Below are positions 1 through 12,015 of a stretch of 64,000 nt of DNA, one piece after another. Source of the stretch: Ecdyonurus torrentis (Eukaryota > Arthropoda > Insecta > Ephemeroptera > Heptageniidae); NCBI GenBank assembly GCA_949318235.1, contig CASGGR010000053.1:62001-126000 (forward strand), in the 5' to 3' direction. The notes under the pieces were generated by a model, which was not told where the DNA came from, ran no database searches, and worked only from the letters and a program-made list of their open reading frames with translations. Within the stretch, counting starts at the first letter, position 1; each line of letters begins with the position of its first letter. The position numbers and the translations under genes were made by a program.

Positions 1-209
1 TGAATGATAAAAATCATACTTTTTACACGATTAAAACTAGTTTTGATGATTTCTCAAAAACTAAGAATGCTACAGACTTACAATTTAACTCAAAACTAAG
101 TTTTTTCAATTCTCTACAAAAAAGATGTCTTCAACTTTTTTGCTCCGACGCATACTTTTTGGGTTATTGACAATTTTAGTATTCACTCATCATGTAGCCA
201 AGCCAAGTC
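1..209. repeat. Partial monomer at left edge (m38-m246), class c7-like
   Basis: The window opens at m38 of a monomer and runs to its end. It carries GACTTACAATTT, CCGACG and AGCCAAGCC as in c7 copies, but has GATAAAAATCAT and GTCTTCAAC where c7 has GATAAAAAACAT and GTCCTCAAC. It also reads AAGTTTTTTC where the other HindIII-bearing classes read AAGCTTTTTC, so that site is lost. The truncation is only the window edge. Confidence 0.95.
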
Positions 210-3200
210 ATGAAACAAAGTTTCTATTTCAAGAACCAAATGTTATTGAATGATAAAAATCATACTTTTTACACGATTAAAACTAGTTTTGATGATTTCT
301 CAAAAACTAAGAATGCAACAGACTTACTATTTATTTTAAGACATAGCTTTTTCAATTCTCTACAAAAAAGATGTCTTGAACTTTTTTGCTCCGACGCATA
401 CTTTTTGGGTTATTGACAATTTTAGTTTACACTCATCATGTAGCCAAACCAAGTCATGAAACAAAGTTTCTATTTCAAGAACCAAATGTTATTGAATGAT
501 AAAAATCATACTTTTTACACGATTTAAACTAGTTTTGATGATTTCTCAAAAACTAAGAATGCTACAGACTTACTATTTAACTCAAAACTAAGCTTTTTCA
601 ATTCTCTACAAAAAAGATGTCTTCAACTTTTTTGCTCCAACGCATACTTTTTGGGTTATTGACAATTTTAGTATTCACTCATCATGTAGCCAAACCAAGT
701 CATGAAACAAAGTTTCTATTTCAAGAACCAAATGTTATTGAATGATAAAAATCATACTTTTTACACGATTAAAACTAGTTTTGATGATTTCTCAAAAACT
801 AAGAATGCTACAGACTTACTATTTAACTCAAAACTAAGCTTTTTCAATTCTCTACAAAAAATATGTCTTCAACTTTTTTGCTCCAACGCATACTTTTTGG
901 GTTATTGACAATTTTAGTATTCACTCATCATGTAGCCAAACCAAGTCATGAAACAAAGTTTCTATTTCAAGAACCAAATGTTATTGAATGATAAAAATCA
1001 TACTTTTTACACGATTAAAACTAGTTTTGATGATTTCTCAAAAACTAAGAATGCTACAGTCATCAAATTTAACTCAAAACATAGCTTTTTCAATTCTCTA
1101 CAAAAAAGATGTCTTGAACTTTTTTGTTTCGACGCATACTTTTTGGGTTATTGACAATTTTAGTTTTCACTCATCATGTAGCCAAACCAAGTCATGAAAC
1201 AAAGTTTCTATTTCAAGAACCAAATGTTATTGAATGATAAAAAACATACTTTTTACACGATTAAAACTAGTTTTGATGATTTCTCAAAAACTAAGAATGC
1301 TACAGACTTACTATTTAACTCAAAACTAAGCTTTTTCAATTCTCTACCAAAAAGATGTCTTGAAGTTTTTTGTTCCGACGCATACTTTTTGGGTTATTGA
1401 CAATTTTAGTTTTCACTCATCATGTAGCCAAACCAAGTCATGAAACAAAGTTTCTATTTCAAGAACCAAATGTTATTGAATGATAAAAAACATACTTTTT
1501 ACACGATTAAAACTAGTTTTGATGATTTCTCAAAAACTAAGAATGCAACAGACTTACTATTTATATTAAGACATAGCTTTTTCAATTCTCTACAAAAAAG
1601 ATGTCTTGAATTTTTTTGTTCCGACGCATACTTTTTGGGTTATTGACAATTTTAGTTTTCACTCATCATGTAGCCAAACCAAGTCATGAAACAAAGTTTC
1701 TATTTCAAGAACCAAATGTTATTGAATGATAAAAATCATACTTTTTACACGATTAAAACTAGTTTTGATGATTTCTCAAAAACTAAGAATGCAACAGACT
1801 TACTATTTATTTTAAGACATAGCTTTTTCAATTCTCTACAAAAAAGATGTCTTGAACTTTTTTGCTCCGACGCATACTTTTTGGGTTATTGACAATTTTA
1901 GTTTACACTCATCATGTAGCCAAACCAAGTCATGAAACAAAGTTTCTATTTCAAGAACCAAATGTTATTGAATGATAAAAATCATACTTTTTACACGATT
2001 TAAACTAGTTTTGATGATTTCTCAAAAACTAAGAATGCTACAGACTTACTATTTAACTCAAAACTAAGCTTTTTCAATTCTCTACAAAAAAGATGTCTTC
2101 AACTTTTTTGCTCCAACGCATACTTTTTGGGTTATTGACAATTTTAGTATTCACTCATCATGTAGCCAAACCAAGTCATGAAACAAAGTTTCTATTTCAA
2201 GAACCAAATGTTATTGAATGATAAAAATCATACTTTTTACACGATTAAAACTAGTTTTGATGATTTCTCAAAAACTAAGAATGCTACAGACTTACTATTT
2301 AACTCAAAACTAAGCTTTTTCAATTCTCTACAAAAAATATGTCTTCAACTTTTTTGCTCCAACGCATACTTTTTGGGTTATTGACAATTTTAGTATTCAC
2401 TCATCATGTAGCCAAACCAAGTCATGAAACAAAGTTTCTATTTCAAGAACCAAATGTTATTGAATGATAAAAATCATACTTTTTACACGATTAAAACTAG
2501 TTTTGATGATTTCTCAAAAACTAAGAATGCTACAGTCATCAAATTTAACTCAAAACATAGCTTTTTCAATTCTCTACAAAAAAGATGTCTTGAACTTTTT
2601 TGTTTCGACGCATACTTTTTGGGTTATTGACAATTTTAGTTTTCACTCATCATGTAGCCAAACCAAGTCATGAAACAAAGTTTCTATTTCAAGAACCAAA
2701 TGTTATTGAATGATAAAAATCATACTTTTTACACGATTAAAACTAGTTTTGATGATTTCTCAAAAACTAAGAATGCAACAGACTTACTATTTATTTTAAG
2801 ACATAGCTTTTTCAATTCTCTACAAAAAAGATGTCTTGAACTTTTTTGCTCCGACGCATACTTTTTGGGTTATTGACAATTTTAGTTTACACTCATCATG
2901 TAGCCAAACCAAGTCATGAAACAAAGTTTCTATTTCAAGAACCAAATGTTATTGAATGATAAAAATCATACTTTTTACACGATTTAAACTAGTTTTGATG
3001 ATTTCTCAAAAACTAAGAATGCTACAGACTTACTATTTAACTCAAAACTAAGCTTTTTCAATTCTCTACAAAAAAGATGTCTTCAACTTTTTTGCTCCAA
3101 CGCATACTTTTTGGGTTATTGACAATTTTAGTATTCACTCATCATGTAGCCAAACCAAGTCATGAAACAAAGTTTCTATTTCAAGAACCAAATGTTATTG

Positions 3201-5129
3201 AATGATAAAAATCATACTTTTTACACGATTAAAACTAGTTTTGATGATTTCTCAAAAACTAAGAATGCTACAGACTTACTATTTAACTCAAAACTAAGCT
3301 TTTTCAATTCTCTACAAAAAATATGTCTTCAACTTTTTTGCTCCAACGCATACTTTTTGGGTTATTGACAATTTTAGTATTCACTCATCATGTAGCCAAA
3401 CCAAGTCATGAAACAAAGTTTCTATTTCAAGAACCAAATGTTATTGAATGATAAAAATCATACTTTTTACACGATTAAAACTAGTTTTGATGATTTCTCA
3501 AAAACTAAGAATGCTACAGTCATCAAATTTAACTCAAAACATAGCTTTTTCAATTCTCTACAAAAAAGATGTCTTGAACTTTTTTGTTTCGACGCATACT
3601 TTTTGGGTTATTGACAATTTTAGTTTTCACTCATCATGTAGCCAAACCAAGTCATGAAACAAAGTTTCTATTTCAAGAACCAAATGTTATTGAATGATAA
3701 AAAACATACTTTTTACACGATTAAAACTAGTTTTGATGATTTCTCAAAAACTAAGAATGCTACAGACTTACTATTTAACTCAAAACTAAGCTTTTTCAAT
3801 TCTCTACCAAAAAGATGTCTTGAAGTTTTTTGTTCCGACGCATACTTTTTGGGTTATTGACAATTTTAGTTTTCACTCATCATGTAGCCAAACCAAGTCA
3901 TGAAACAAAGTTTCTATTTCAAGAACCAAATGTTATTGAATGATAAAAAACATACTTTTTACACGATTAAAACTAGTTTTGATGATTTCTCAAAAACTAA
4001 GAATGCAACAGACTTACTATTTATATTAAGACATAGCTTTTTCAATTCTCTACAAAAAAGATGTCTTGAACTTTTTTGTTCCGACGCATACTTTTTGGGT
4101 TATTGACAATTTTAGTTTTCACTCATCATGTAGCCAAACCAAGTCATGAAACAAAGTTTCTATTTCAAGAACCAAATGTTATTGAATGATAAAAATCATA
4201 CTTTTTACACGATTAAAACTAGTTTTGATGATTTCTCAAAAACTAAGAATGCAACAGACTTACTATTTATTTTAAGACATAGCTTTTTCAATTCTCTACA
4301 AAAAAGATGTCTTGAACTTTTTTGCTCCGACGCATACTTTTTGGGTTATTGACAATTTTAGTTTACACTCATCATGTAGCCAAAGCAAGTCATGAAACAA
4401 AGTTTCTATTTCAAGAACCAAATGTTATTGAATGATAAAAATCATACTTTTTACACGATTTAAACTAGTTTTGATGATTTCTCAAAAACTAAGAATGCTA
4501 CAGACTTACTATTTAACTCAAAACTAAGCTTTTTCAATTCTCTACAAAAAAGATGTCTTCAACTTTTTTGCTCCAACGCATACTTTTTGGGTTATTGACA
4601 ATTTTAGTATTCACTCATCATGTAGCCAAACCAAGTCATGAAACAAAGTTTCTATTTCAAGAACCAAATGTTATTGAATGATAAAAATCATACTTTTCAC
4701 ACGATTAAAACTAGTTTTGATGATTTCTCAAAAACTAAGAATGCTACAGACTTACTATTTAACTCAAAACTAAGCTTTTTCAATTCTCTACAAAAAATAT
4801 GTCTTCAACTTTTTTGCTCCAACGCATACTTTTTGGGTTATTGACAATTTTAGTATTCACTCATCATGTAGCCAAACCAAGTCATGAAACAAAGTTTCTA
4901 TTTCAAGAACCAAATGTTATTGAATGATAAAAATCATACTTTTTACACGATTAAAACTAGTTTTGATGATTTCTCAAAAACTAAGAATGCTACAGTCATC
5001 AAATTTAACTCAAAACATAGCTTTTTCAATTCTCTACAAAAAAGATGTCTTGAACTTTTTTGTTTCGACGCATACTTTTTGGGTTATTGACAATTTTAGT
5101 TTTCACTCATCATGTAGCCAAACCAAGTC
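210..5129. repeat. Tandem pair of 10-monomer higher-order units (2 x 2460 bp)
   Basis: Ten monomers, c1 c2 c3 c4 c5 c6 c1 c2 c3 c4, are followed from 2670 by the same ten in the same order. Reading the copies against each other I found three substitutions: 1611 T versus 4071 C, 1925 C versus 4385 G, and 2238 T versus 4698 C. Within each unit the tetramer c1-c4 is itself repeated. Near-identity at the 2460-bp scale with clear differences between adjacent monomers is the definition of a higher-order repeat. Confidence 0.93.
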
Positions 5130-7098
5130 ATGAACAAAGTTTCTATTTCAAGAACCAAATGTTATTGAATGATAAAAATCATACTTTTTACACGATTAAA
5201 ACTAGTTTTGATGATTTCTCAAAAACTAAGAATGCAACAGACTTACTATTTATTTTAAGACATAGCTTTTTCAATTCTCTACAAAAAAGATGTCTTGAAC
5301 TTTTTTGCTCCGACGCATACTTTTTGGGTTATTGACAATTTTAGTTTACACTCATCATGTAGCCAAACCAAGTCATGAAACAAAGTTTCTATTTCAAGAA
5401 CCAAATGTTATTGAATGATAAAAATCATACTTTTTACACGATTTAAACTAGTTTTGATGATTTCTCAAAAACTAAGAATGCTACAGACTTACTATTTAAC
5501 TCAAAACTAAGCTTTTTCAATTCTCTACAAAAAAGATGTCTTCAACTTTTTTGCTCCAACGCATACTTTTTGGGTTATTGACAATTTTAGTATTCACTCA
5601 TCATGTAGCCAAACCAAGTCATGAAACAAAGTTTCTATTTCAAGAACCAAATGTTATTGAATGATAAAAATCATACTTTTTACACGATTAAAACTAGTTT
5701 TGATGATTTCTCAAAAACTAAGAATGCTACAGACTTACTATTTAACTCAAAACTAAGCTTTTTCAATTCTCTACAAAAAATATGTCTTCAACTTTTTTGC
5801 TCCAACGCATACTTTTTGGGTTATTGACAATTTTAGTATTCACTCATCATGTAGCCAAACCAAGTCATGAAACAAATTTTCTATTTCAAGAACCAAATGT
5901 TATTGAATGATAAAAATCATACTTTTTACACGATTAAAACTAGTTTTGATGATTTCTCAAAAACTAAGAATGCTACAGTCATCAAATTTAACTCAAAACA
6001 TAGCTTTTTCAATTCTCTACAAAAAAGATGTCTTGAACTTTTTTGTTTCGACGCATACTTTTTGGGTTATTGACAATTTTAGTTTTCACTCATCATGTAG
6101 CCAAACCAAGTCATGAAACAAAGTTTCTATTTCAAGAACCAAATGTTATTGAATGATAAAAAACATACTTTTTACACGATTAAAACTAGTTTTGATGATT
6201 TCTCAAAAACTAAGAATGCTACAGACTTACAATTTAACTCAAAACTAAGCTTTTTCAATTCTCTACAAAAAAGATGTCCTCAACTTTTTTGCTCCGACGC
6301 ATACTTTTTGGGTTATTGACAATTTTAGTATTCACTCATCATGTAGCCAAGCCAAGTCATGAAACAAAGTTTCTATTTCAAGAACCAAATGTTATTGAAT
6401 GATAAAAATCATACTTTTTACACGATTAAAACTAGTTTTGATGATTTCTCAAAAACTAAGAATGCAACAGACTTACTATTTATTTCAAAACATAGCTTTT
6501 TCAATTCTCTACAAAAAAGATGTCTTGAACTTTTTTGCTCCGACGCATACTTTTTGGGTTATTGACAATTTTAGTTTTCACTCATCATGTAGCCAAACCA
6601 AGTCATGAAACAAAGTTTTTATTTCAAGAACCAAATGTTATTGAATGATAAAAATCATACTTTTTACACGATTAAAACTAGTTTTGATGATTTCTCAGAA
6701 ACTAAAAATGCTACAGACATCAAATTCGACTCAAAACATAGCTTTTTCAATTCTCTACAAAAAAGATGTCTTGAACTTTTTTGCTCCGATGCATACTTTT
6801 TGGGTTATTGACAATTTTAGTTTTCACTCATCATGTAGCCAAACCAAGTCATGAAACAAAGTTTCTATTTCAAGAACCAAATGTTATTGAATGATAAAAA
6901 TCATACTTTTTACACGATTAAAACTAGTTTTGATGATTTCTCAAAAACTAAGAATGCAACAGACTTACTATTTATTTTAAAACATAGCTTTTTCAATTCT
7001 CTACAAAAAAGATGTCTTGAACTTTTTTGCTCCGACGCATACTTTTTGGGTTATTGACAATTTTAGTTTTCACTCATCATGTAGCCAAACCAAGTCAT

Positions 7099-7111
7099 GA
7101 AACAAAGTTTC
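7099..7111. repeat. Short inverted repeat GAAAC-AAA-GTTTC in the monomer (m3-m15)
   Basis: Five-base arms with a three-base loop, beside the BspHI motif. Arms are intact where m15 is C. In c9, c14, c17 and c27 copies m15 changes to T or A and the outer pair is lost, so there is no sign of strict conservation. Confidence 0.8.
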
Positions 7112-7136
7112 TATTTCAAGAACCAAATGTTATTGA

Positions 7137-7150
7137 ATGATAAAAATCAT
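7137..7150. repeat. Short inverted repeat ATGAT-AAAA-ATCAT (m41-m54)
   Basis: Five-base arms around four A, inside the most invariant part of the monomer. c5, c6 and c7 copies (GATAAAAAACAT) and the ATCAAAC copies (for example 9311, 11033, 13493, 16938, 53102, 56546) each break one pair. Confidence 0.8.
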
Positions 7151-7165
7151 ACTTTTTACACGATT

Positions 7166-7177
7166 AAAACTAGTTTT
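7166..7177. repeat. Perfect 12-bp palindrome AAAACTAGTTTT (m70-m81)
   Basis: A fully self-complementary dodecamer with a SpeI site at its centre, present in most monomers. c17 and c19 copies (AAAATTAGT) destroy the centre. c2, c12, c26 and c30 copies (GATTTAAAC) shorten it to ten bases and create a DraI site beside it. It could bind a symmetric protein dimer, but nothing here shows that it does. Confidence 0.9.
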
Positions 7178-7185
7178 GATGATTT

Positions 7186-7233
7186 CTCAAAAACTAAGAA
7201 TGCTACAGACTTACTATTTAACTCAAAACTAAG
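7186..7233. repeat. Internal direct repeat CTCAAAAACTAAG / CTCAAAACTAAG (m90-m102 and m126-m137)
   Basis: The same dozen bases occur twice per c11 monomer, 36 bp apart, differing by one A. In c1, c8, c10, c4, c9 and c18 copies the second occurrence reads AACATAG or AGACATAG and the match weakens. This may be a trace of an older, shorter repeat inside the monomer, or coincidence. Confidence 0.75.
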
Positions 7234-7249
7234 CTTTTTCAATTCTCTA

Positions 7250-7275
7250 CAAAAAAGATGTCTTCAACTTTTTTG
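7250..7275. repeat. Stem-loop-capable inverted repeat CAAAAAAG-N10-CTTTTTTG (m154-m179)
   Basis: Perfect eight-base arms separated by ten bases, the longest dyad in the monomer. It occurs in nearly every copy. c3 copies (AAAAAATATG) lose one arm base. c5 copies change both arms. Three c1 copies carry seven A in the left arm, and c25 copies add one C beside the right arm. All four arm changes spread through the array with their higher-order unit, so the dyad is not absolutely required in each copy. Confidence 0.9.
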
Positions 7276-7298
7276 CTCCAACGCATACTTTTTGGGTT

Positions 7299-7307
7299 AT
7301 TGACAAT
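7299..7307. repeat. Short inverted repeat ATTG-A-CAAT (m203-m211)
   Basis: Four-base arms around one base, in the invariant right part of the monomer. It is short enough to be chance in A+T-rich DNA. Confidence 0.6.
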
Positions 7308-7588
7308 TTTAGTATTCACTCATCATGTAGCCAAACCAAGTCATGAAACAAAGTTTCTATTTCAAGAACCAAATGTTATTGAATGATAAAAATCATACTT
7401 TTTACACGATTAAAACTAGTTTTGATGATTTCTCAAAAACTAAGAATGCTACAGTCATCAAATTTAACTCAAAACATAGCTTTTTCAATTCTCTACAAAA
7501 AAGATGTCTTGAACTTTTTTGTTTCGACGCATACTTTTTGGGTTATTGACAATTTTAGTTTTCACTCATCATGTAGCCAAACCAAGTC

Positions 7589-10500
7589 ATGAACAAAGTT
7601 TCTATTTCAAGAACCAAATGTTATTGAATGATAAAAATCATACTTTTTACACGATTAAAACTAGTTTTGATGATTTCTCAAAAACTAAGAATGCAACAGA
7701 CTTACTATTTATTTTAAGACATAGCTTTTTCAATTCTCTACAAAAAAGATGTCTTGAACTTTTTTGCTCCGACGCATACTTTTTGGGTTATTGACAATTT
7801 TAGTTTACACTCATCATGTAGCCAAACCAAGTCATGAAACAAAGTTTCTATTTCAAGAACCAAATGTTATTGAATGATAAAAATCATACTTTTTACACGA
7901 TTTAAACTAGTTTTGATGATTTCTCAAAAACTAAGAATGCTACAGACTTACTATTTAACTCAAAACTAAGCTTTTTCAATTCTCTACAAAAAAGATGTCT
8001 TCAACTTTTTTGCTCCAACGCATACTTTTTGGGTTATTGACAATTTTAGTATTCACTCATCATGTAGCCATACCAAGTCATGAAACAAAGTTTCTATTTC
8101 AAGAACCAAATGTTATTGAATGATAAAAATCATACTTTTTACACGATTAAAACTAGTTTTGATGATTTCTCAAAAACTAAGAATGCTACAGACTTACTAT
8201 TTAACTCAAAACTAAGCTTTTTCAATTCTCTACAAAAAATATGTCTTCAACTTTTTTGCTCCAACGCATACTTTTTGGGTTATTGACAATTTTAGTATTC
8301 ACTCATCATGTAGCCAAACCAAGTCATGAAACAAATTTTCTATTTCAAGAACCAAATGTTATTGAATGATAAAAATCATACTTTTTACACGATTAAAACT
8401 AGTTTTGATGATTTCTCAAAAACTAAGAATGCTACAGTCATCAAATTTAACTCAAAACATAGCTTTTTCAATTCTCTACAAAAAAGATGTCTTGAACTTT
8501 TTTGTTTCGACGCATACTTTTTGGGTTATTGACAATTTTAGTTTTCACTCATCATGTAGCCAAACCAAGTCATGAAACAAAGTTTCTATTTCAAGAACCA
8601 AATGTTATTGAATGATAAAAAACATACTTTTTACACGATTAAAACTAGTTTTGATGATTTCTCAAAAACTAAGAATGCTACAGACTTACAATTTAACTCA
8701 AAACTAAGCTTTTTCAATTCTCTACAAAAAAGATGTCCTCAACTTTTTTGCTCCGACGCATACTTTTTGGGTTATTGACAATTTTAGTATTCACTCATCA
8801 TGTAGCCAAGCCAAGTCATGAAACAAAGTTTTTATTTCAAGAACCAAATGTTATTGAATGATAAAAATCATACTTTTTACACGATTAAAACTAGTTTTGA
8901 TGATTTCTCAGAAACTAAAAATGCTACAGACATCAAATTCGACTCAAAACATAGCTTTTTCAATTCTCTACAAAAAAGATGTCTTGAACTTTTTTGCTCC
9001 GATGCATACTTTTTGGGTTATTGACAATTTTAGTTTTCACTCATCATGTAGCCAAACCAAGTCATGAAACAAAGTTTCTATTTCAAGAACCAAATGTTAT
9101 TGAATGATAAAAATCATACTTTTTACACGATTAAAACTAGTTTTGATGATTTCTCAAAAACTAAGAATGCAACAGACTTACTATTTATTTTAAGACATAG
9201 CTTTTTCAATTCTCTACAAAAAAAGATGTCTTGAACTTTTTTGCTCCGACGCATACTTTTTGGGTTATTGACAATTTTAGTTTTCACTCATCATGTAGCC
9301 AAACCAAGTCATGAAACAAAGTTTCTATTTCAAGAACCAAATGTTATTGAATGATAAAAATCAAACTTTTTACACGATTTAAACTAGTTTTGATGATTTC
9401 TCAAAAACTAAGAATGCAACAGACTTACTATTTATTTTAAAACATAGCTTTTTCAATTCTCTACAAAAAAGATGTCTTGAACTTTTTTGCTCCGACGCAT
9501 ACTTTTTGGGTTATTGACAATTTTAGTTTTCACTCATCATGTAGCCAAACCAAGTCATGAAACAAAGTTTCTATTTCAAGAACCAAATGTTATTGAATGA
9601 TAAAAATCATACTTTTTACACGATTAAAACTAGTTTTGATGATTTCTCAAAAACTAAGAATGCTACAGACTTACTATTTAACTCAAAACTAAGCTTTTTC
9701 AATTCTCTACAAAAAATATGTCTTCAACTTTTTTGCTCCAACGCATACTTTTTGGGTTATTGACAATTTTAGTATTCACTCATCATGTAGCCAAACCAAG
9801 TCATGAAACAAATTTTCTATTTCAAGAACCAAATGTTATTGAATGATAAAAATCATACTTTTTACACGATTAAAACTAGTTTTGATGATTTCTCAAAAAC
9901 TAAGAATGCTACAGTCATCAAATTTAACTCAAAACATAGCTTTTTCAATTCTCTACAAAAAAGATGTCTTGAACTTTTTTGTTTCGACGCATACTTTTTG
10001 GGTTATTGACAATTTTAGTTTTCACTCATCATGTAGCCAAACCAAGTCATGAAACAAAGTTTCTATTTCAAGAACCAAATGTTATTGAATGATAAAAAAC
10101 ATACTTTTTACACGATTAAAACTAGTTTTGATGATTTCTCAAAAACTAAGAATGCTACAGACTTACAATTTAACTCAAAACTAAGCTTTTTCAATTCTCT
10201 ACAAAAAAGATGTCCTCAACTTTTTTGCTCCGACGCATACTTTTTGGGTTATTGACAATTTTAGTATTCACTCATCATGTAGCCAAGCCAAGTCATGAAA
10301 CAAAGTTTCTATTTCAAGAACCAAATGTTATTGAATGATAAAAATCATACTTTTTACACGATTAAAACTAGTTTTGATGATTTCTCAAAAACTAAGAATG
10401 CAACAGACTTACTATTTATTTCAAAACATAGCTTTTTCAATTCTCTACAAAAAAGATGTCTTGAACTTTTTTGCTCCGACGCATACTTTTTGGGTTATTG

Positions 10501-11770
10501 ACAATTTTAGTTTTCACTCATCATGTAGCCAAACCAAGTCATGAAACAAAGTTTTTATTTCAAGAACCAAATGTTATTGAATGATAAAAATCATACTTTT
10601 TACACGATTAAAACTAGTTTTGATGATTTCTCAGAAACTAAAAATGCTACAGACATCAAATTCGACTCAAAACATAGCTTTTTCAATTCTCTACAAAAAA
10701 GATGTCTTGAACTTTTTTGCTCCGATGCATACTTTTTGGGTTATTGACAATTTTAGTTTTCACTCATCATGTAGCCAAACCAAGTCATGAAACAAAGTTT
10801 CTATTTCAAGAACCAAATGTTATTGAATGATAAAAATCATACTTTTTACACGATTAAAACTAGTTTTGATGATTTCTCAAAAACTAAGAATGCAACAGAC
10901 TTACTATTTATTTTAAGACATAGCTTTTTCAATTCTCTACAAAAAAGATGTCTTGAACTTTTTTGCTCCGACGCATACTTTTTGGGTTATTGACAATTTT
11001 AGTTTTCACTCATCATGTAGCCAAACCAAGTCATGAAACAAAGTTTCTATTTCAAGAACCAAATGTTATTGAATGATAAAAATCAAACTTTTTACACGAT
11101 TTAAACTAGTTTTGATGATTTCTCAAAAACTAAGAATGCAACAGACTTACTATTTATTTTAAAACATAGCTTTTTCAATTCTCTACAAAAAAGATGTCTT
11201 GAACTTTTTTGCTCCGACGCATACTTTTTGGGTTATTGACAATTTTAGTTTTCACTCATCATGTAGCCAAACCAAGTCATGAAACAAAGTTTCTATTTCA
11301 AGAACCAAATGTTATTGAATGATAAAAATCATACTTTTTACACGATTAAAACTAGTTTTGATGATTTCTCAAAAACTAAGAATGCTACAGACTTACTATT
11401 TAACTCAAAACTAAGCTTTTTCAATTCTCTACAAAAAAGATGTCTTCAACTTTTTTGCTCCAACGCATACTTTTTGGGTTATTGACAATTTTAGTATTCA
11501 CTCATCATGTAGCCAAACCAAGTCATGAAACAAAGTTTCTATTTCAAGAACCAAATGTTATTGAATGATAAAAATCATACTTTTTACACGATTAAAACTA
11601 GTTTTGATGATTTCTCAAAAACTAAGAATGCTACAGTCATCAAATTTAACTCAAAACATAGCTTTTTCAATTCTCTACAAAAAAGATGTCTTGAACTTTT
11701 TTGTTTCGACGCATACTTTTTGGGTTATTGACAATTTTAGTTTTCACTCATCATGTAGCCAAACCAAGTC
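7589..11770. repeat. 17-monomer segment between the marker copies at 7589 and 11771 (4182 bp)
   Basis: The order is c1 c2 c3 c4 c7 c9 c1 c12 c3 c4 c7 c8 c9 c1 c12 c11 c4. The run c3 c4 c7 (c8) c9 c1 c12 occurs twice inside, once without c8. This suggests an internal duplication with gain or loss of one monomer. The first c1-c12 pair has seven A in the m155 run (9218-9224); the second does not. Confidence 0.85.
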
Positions 11771-12015
11771 ATGAACAAAGTTTCTATTTCAAGAACCAAA
11801 TGTTATTGAATGATAAAAATCATACTTTTTACACGATTAAAACTAGTTTTGATGATTTCTCAAAAACTAAGAATGCAACAGACTTACTATTTATTTTAAG
11901 ACATAGCTTTTTCAATTCTCTACAAAAAAGATGTCTTGAACTTTTTTGCTCCGACGCATACTTTTTGGGTTATTGACAATTTTAGTTTACACTCATCATG
12001 TAGCCAAACCAAGTC
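11771..12015. repeat. Class c1 marker monomer with one-base deletion after m1
   Basis: Third copy of the deletion marker (CATGAACAAAG) after those at 5130 and 7589. Its right half, with TTTACACTCATC, reappears in the hybrid monomer at 15215, identifying it as one partner of the duplication that follows. Confidence 0.85.

Larger units (their letters stand above)
7148..7293. repeat. Internal direct repeat CATACTTTTT (m52-m61 and m188-m197)
   Basis: An exact ten-base repeat within each monomer, 136 bp apart. GTTATTGA is also repeated, at m33-m40 and m200-m207, but in the opposite order relative to CATACTTTTT. The two pairs therefore do not define a simple internal duplication. Confidence 0.75.
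7097..7342. repeat. Reference monomer (class c11) used for the m-coordinates
   Basis: This copy is typical of class c11, one of the commonest classes. It has about 28% G+C, one BspHI site (TCATGA) overlapping its start, one SpeI site (ACTAGT, m73-m78) and one HindIII site (AAGCTT, m135-m140). A/T runs of four to six lie at m46-50, m57-61, m70-73, m78-81, m93-97, m129-132, m139-143, m155-160, m173-178, m193-197 and m211-214. The copy holds an open frame m1-m207 followed by TGA, TAG and TAG within the last 42 bases. I judge this frame non-coding because other copies break it freely. Placing m1 at the ATG is a convention; the true repeat has no start. Confidence 0.97.
5130..7588. repeat. 10-monomer higher-order unit c1 c2 c3 c4 c7 c8 c9 c10 c11 c4 (2459 bp)
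   Basis: It opens with the tetramer of the left block and then changes to new classes c7-c11. Its first monomer lacks one A just after m1 (near 5132), a marker shared with the first monomers of the blocks at 7589 and 11771. The distance to the same marker at 7589 is 2459 bp. Confidence 0.88.

Noticed and set aside
210..416. Series of roughly 200-base open frames (68 or 69 codons, with 91- and 96-codon variants) as a multigene family
   Set aside because: They are frames of one satellite monomer. At least 46 of 259 copies have stops or one-base indels affecting the frame, the common variants change residues freely, and the overlapping 69-codon frame is equally well kept. No ribosome-binding, promoter or protein-family signal was seen.
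1131..1147. CENP-B box in class c4, where TTTCGACGCATAC begins
   Set aside because: TTCG, the central A and one C fit the mammalian box, but the required GGG after it is TTT. Six of nine essential positions in A+T-rich DNA is weak, and the other classes fit less well.
5060..5335. Longer 91-codon frame crossing a monomer boundary (also at 7519, 11701, 49589, 60167, 62628)
   Set aside because: It arises only because a one-base deletion fuses two frames. The copies share the deletion by descent and show nothing gene-like.
7250..7275. Rho-independent terminator at CAAAAAAG/CTTTTTTG
   Set aside because: The stem is almost all A-T, there is no gene upstream, and the setting is a eukaryote-like satellite.
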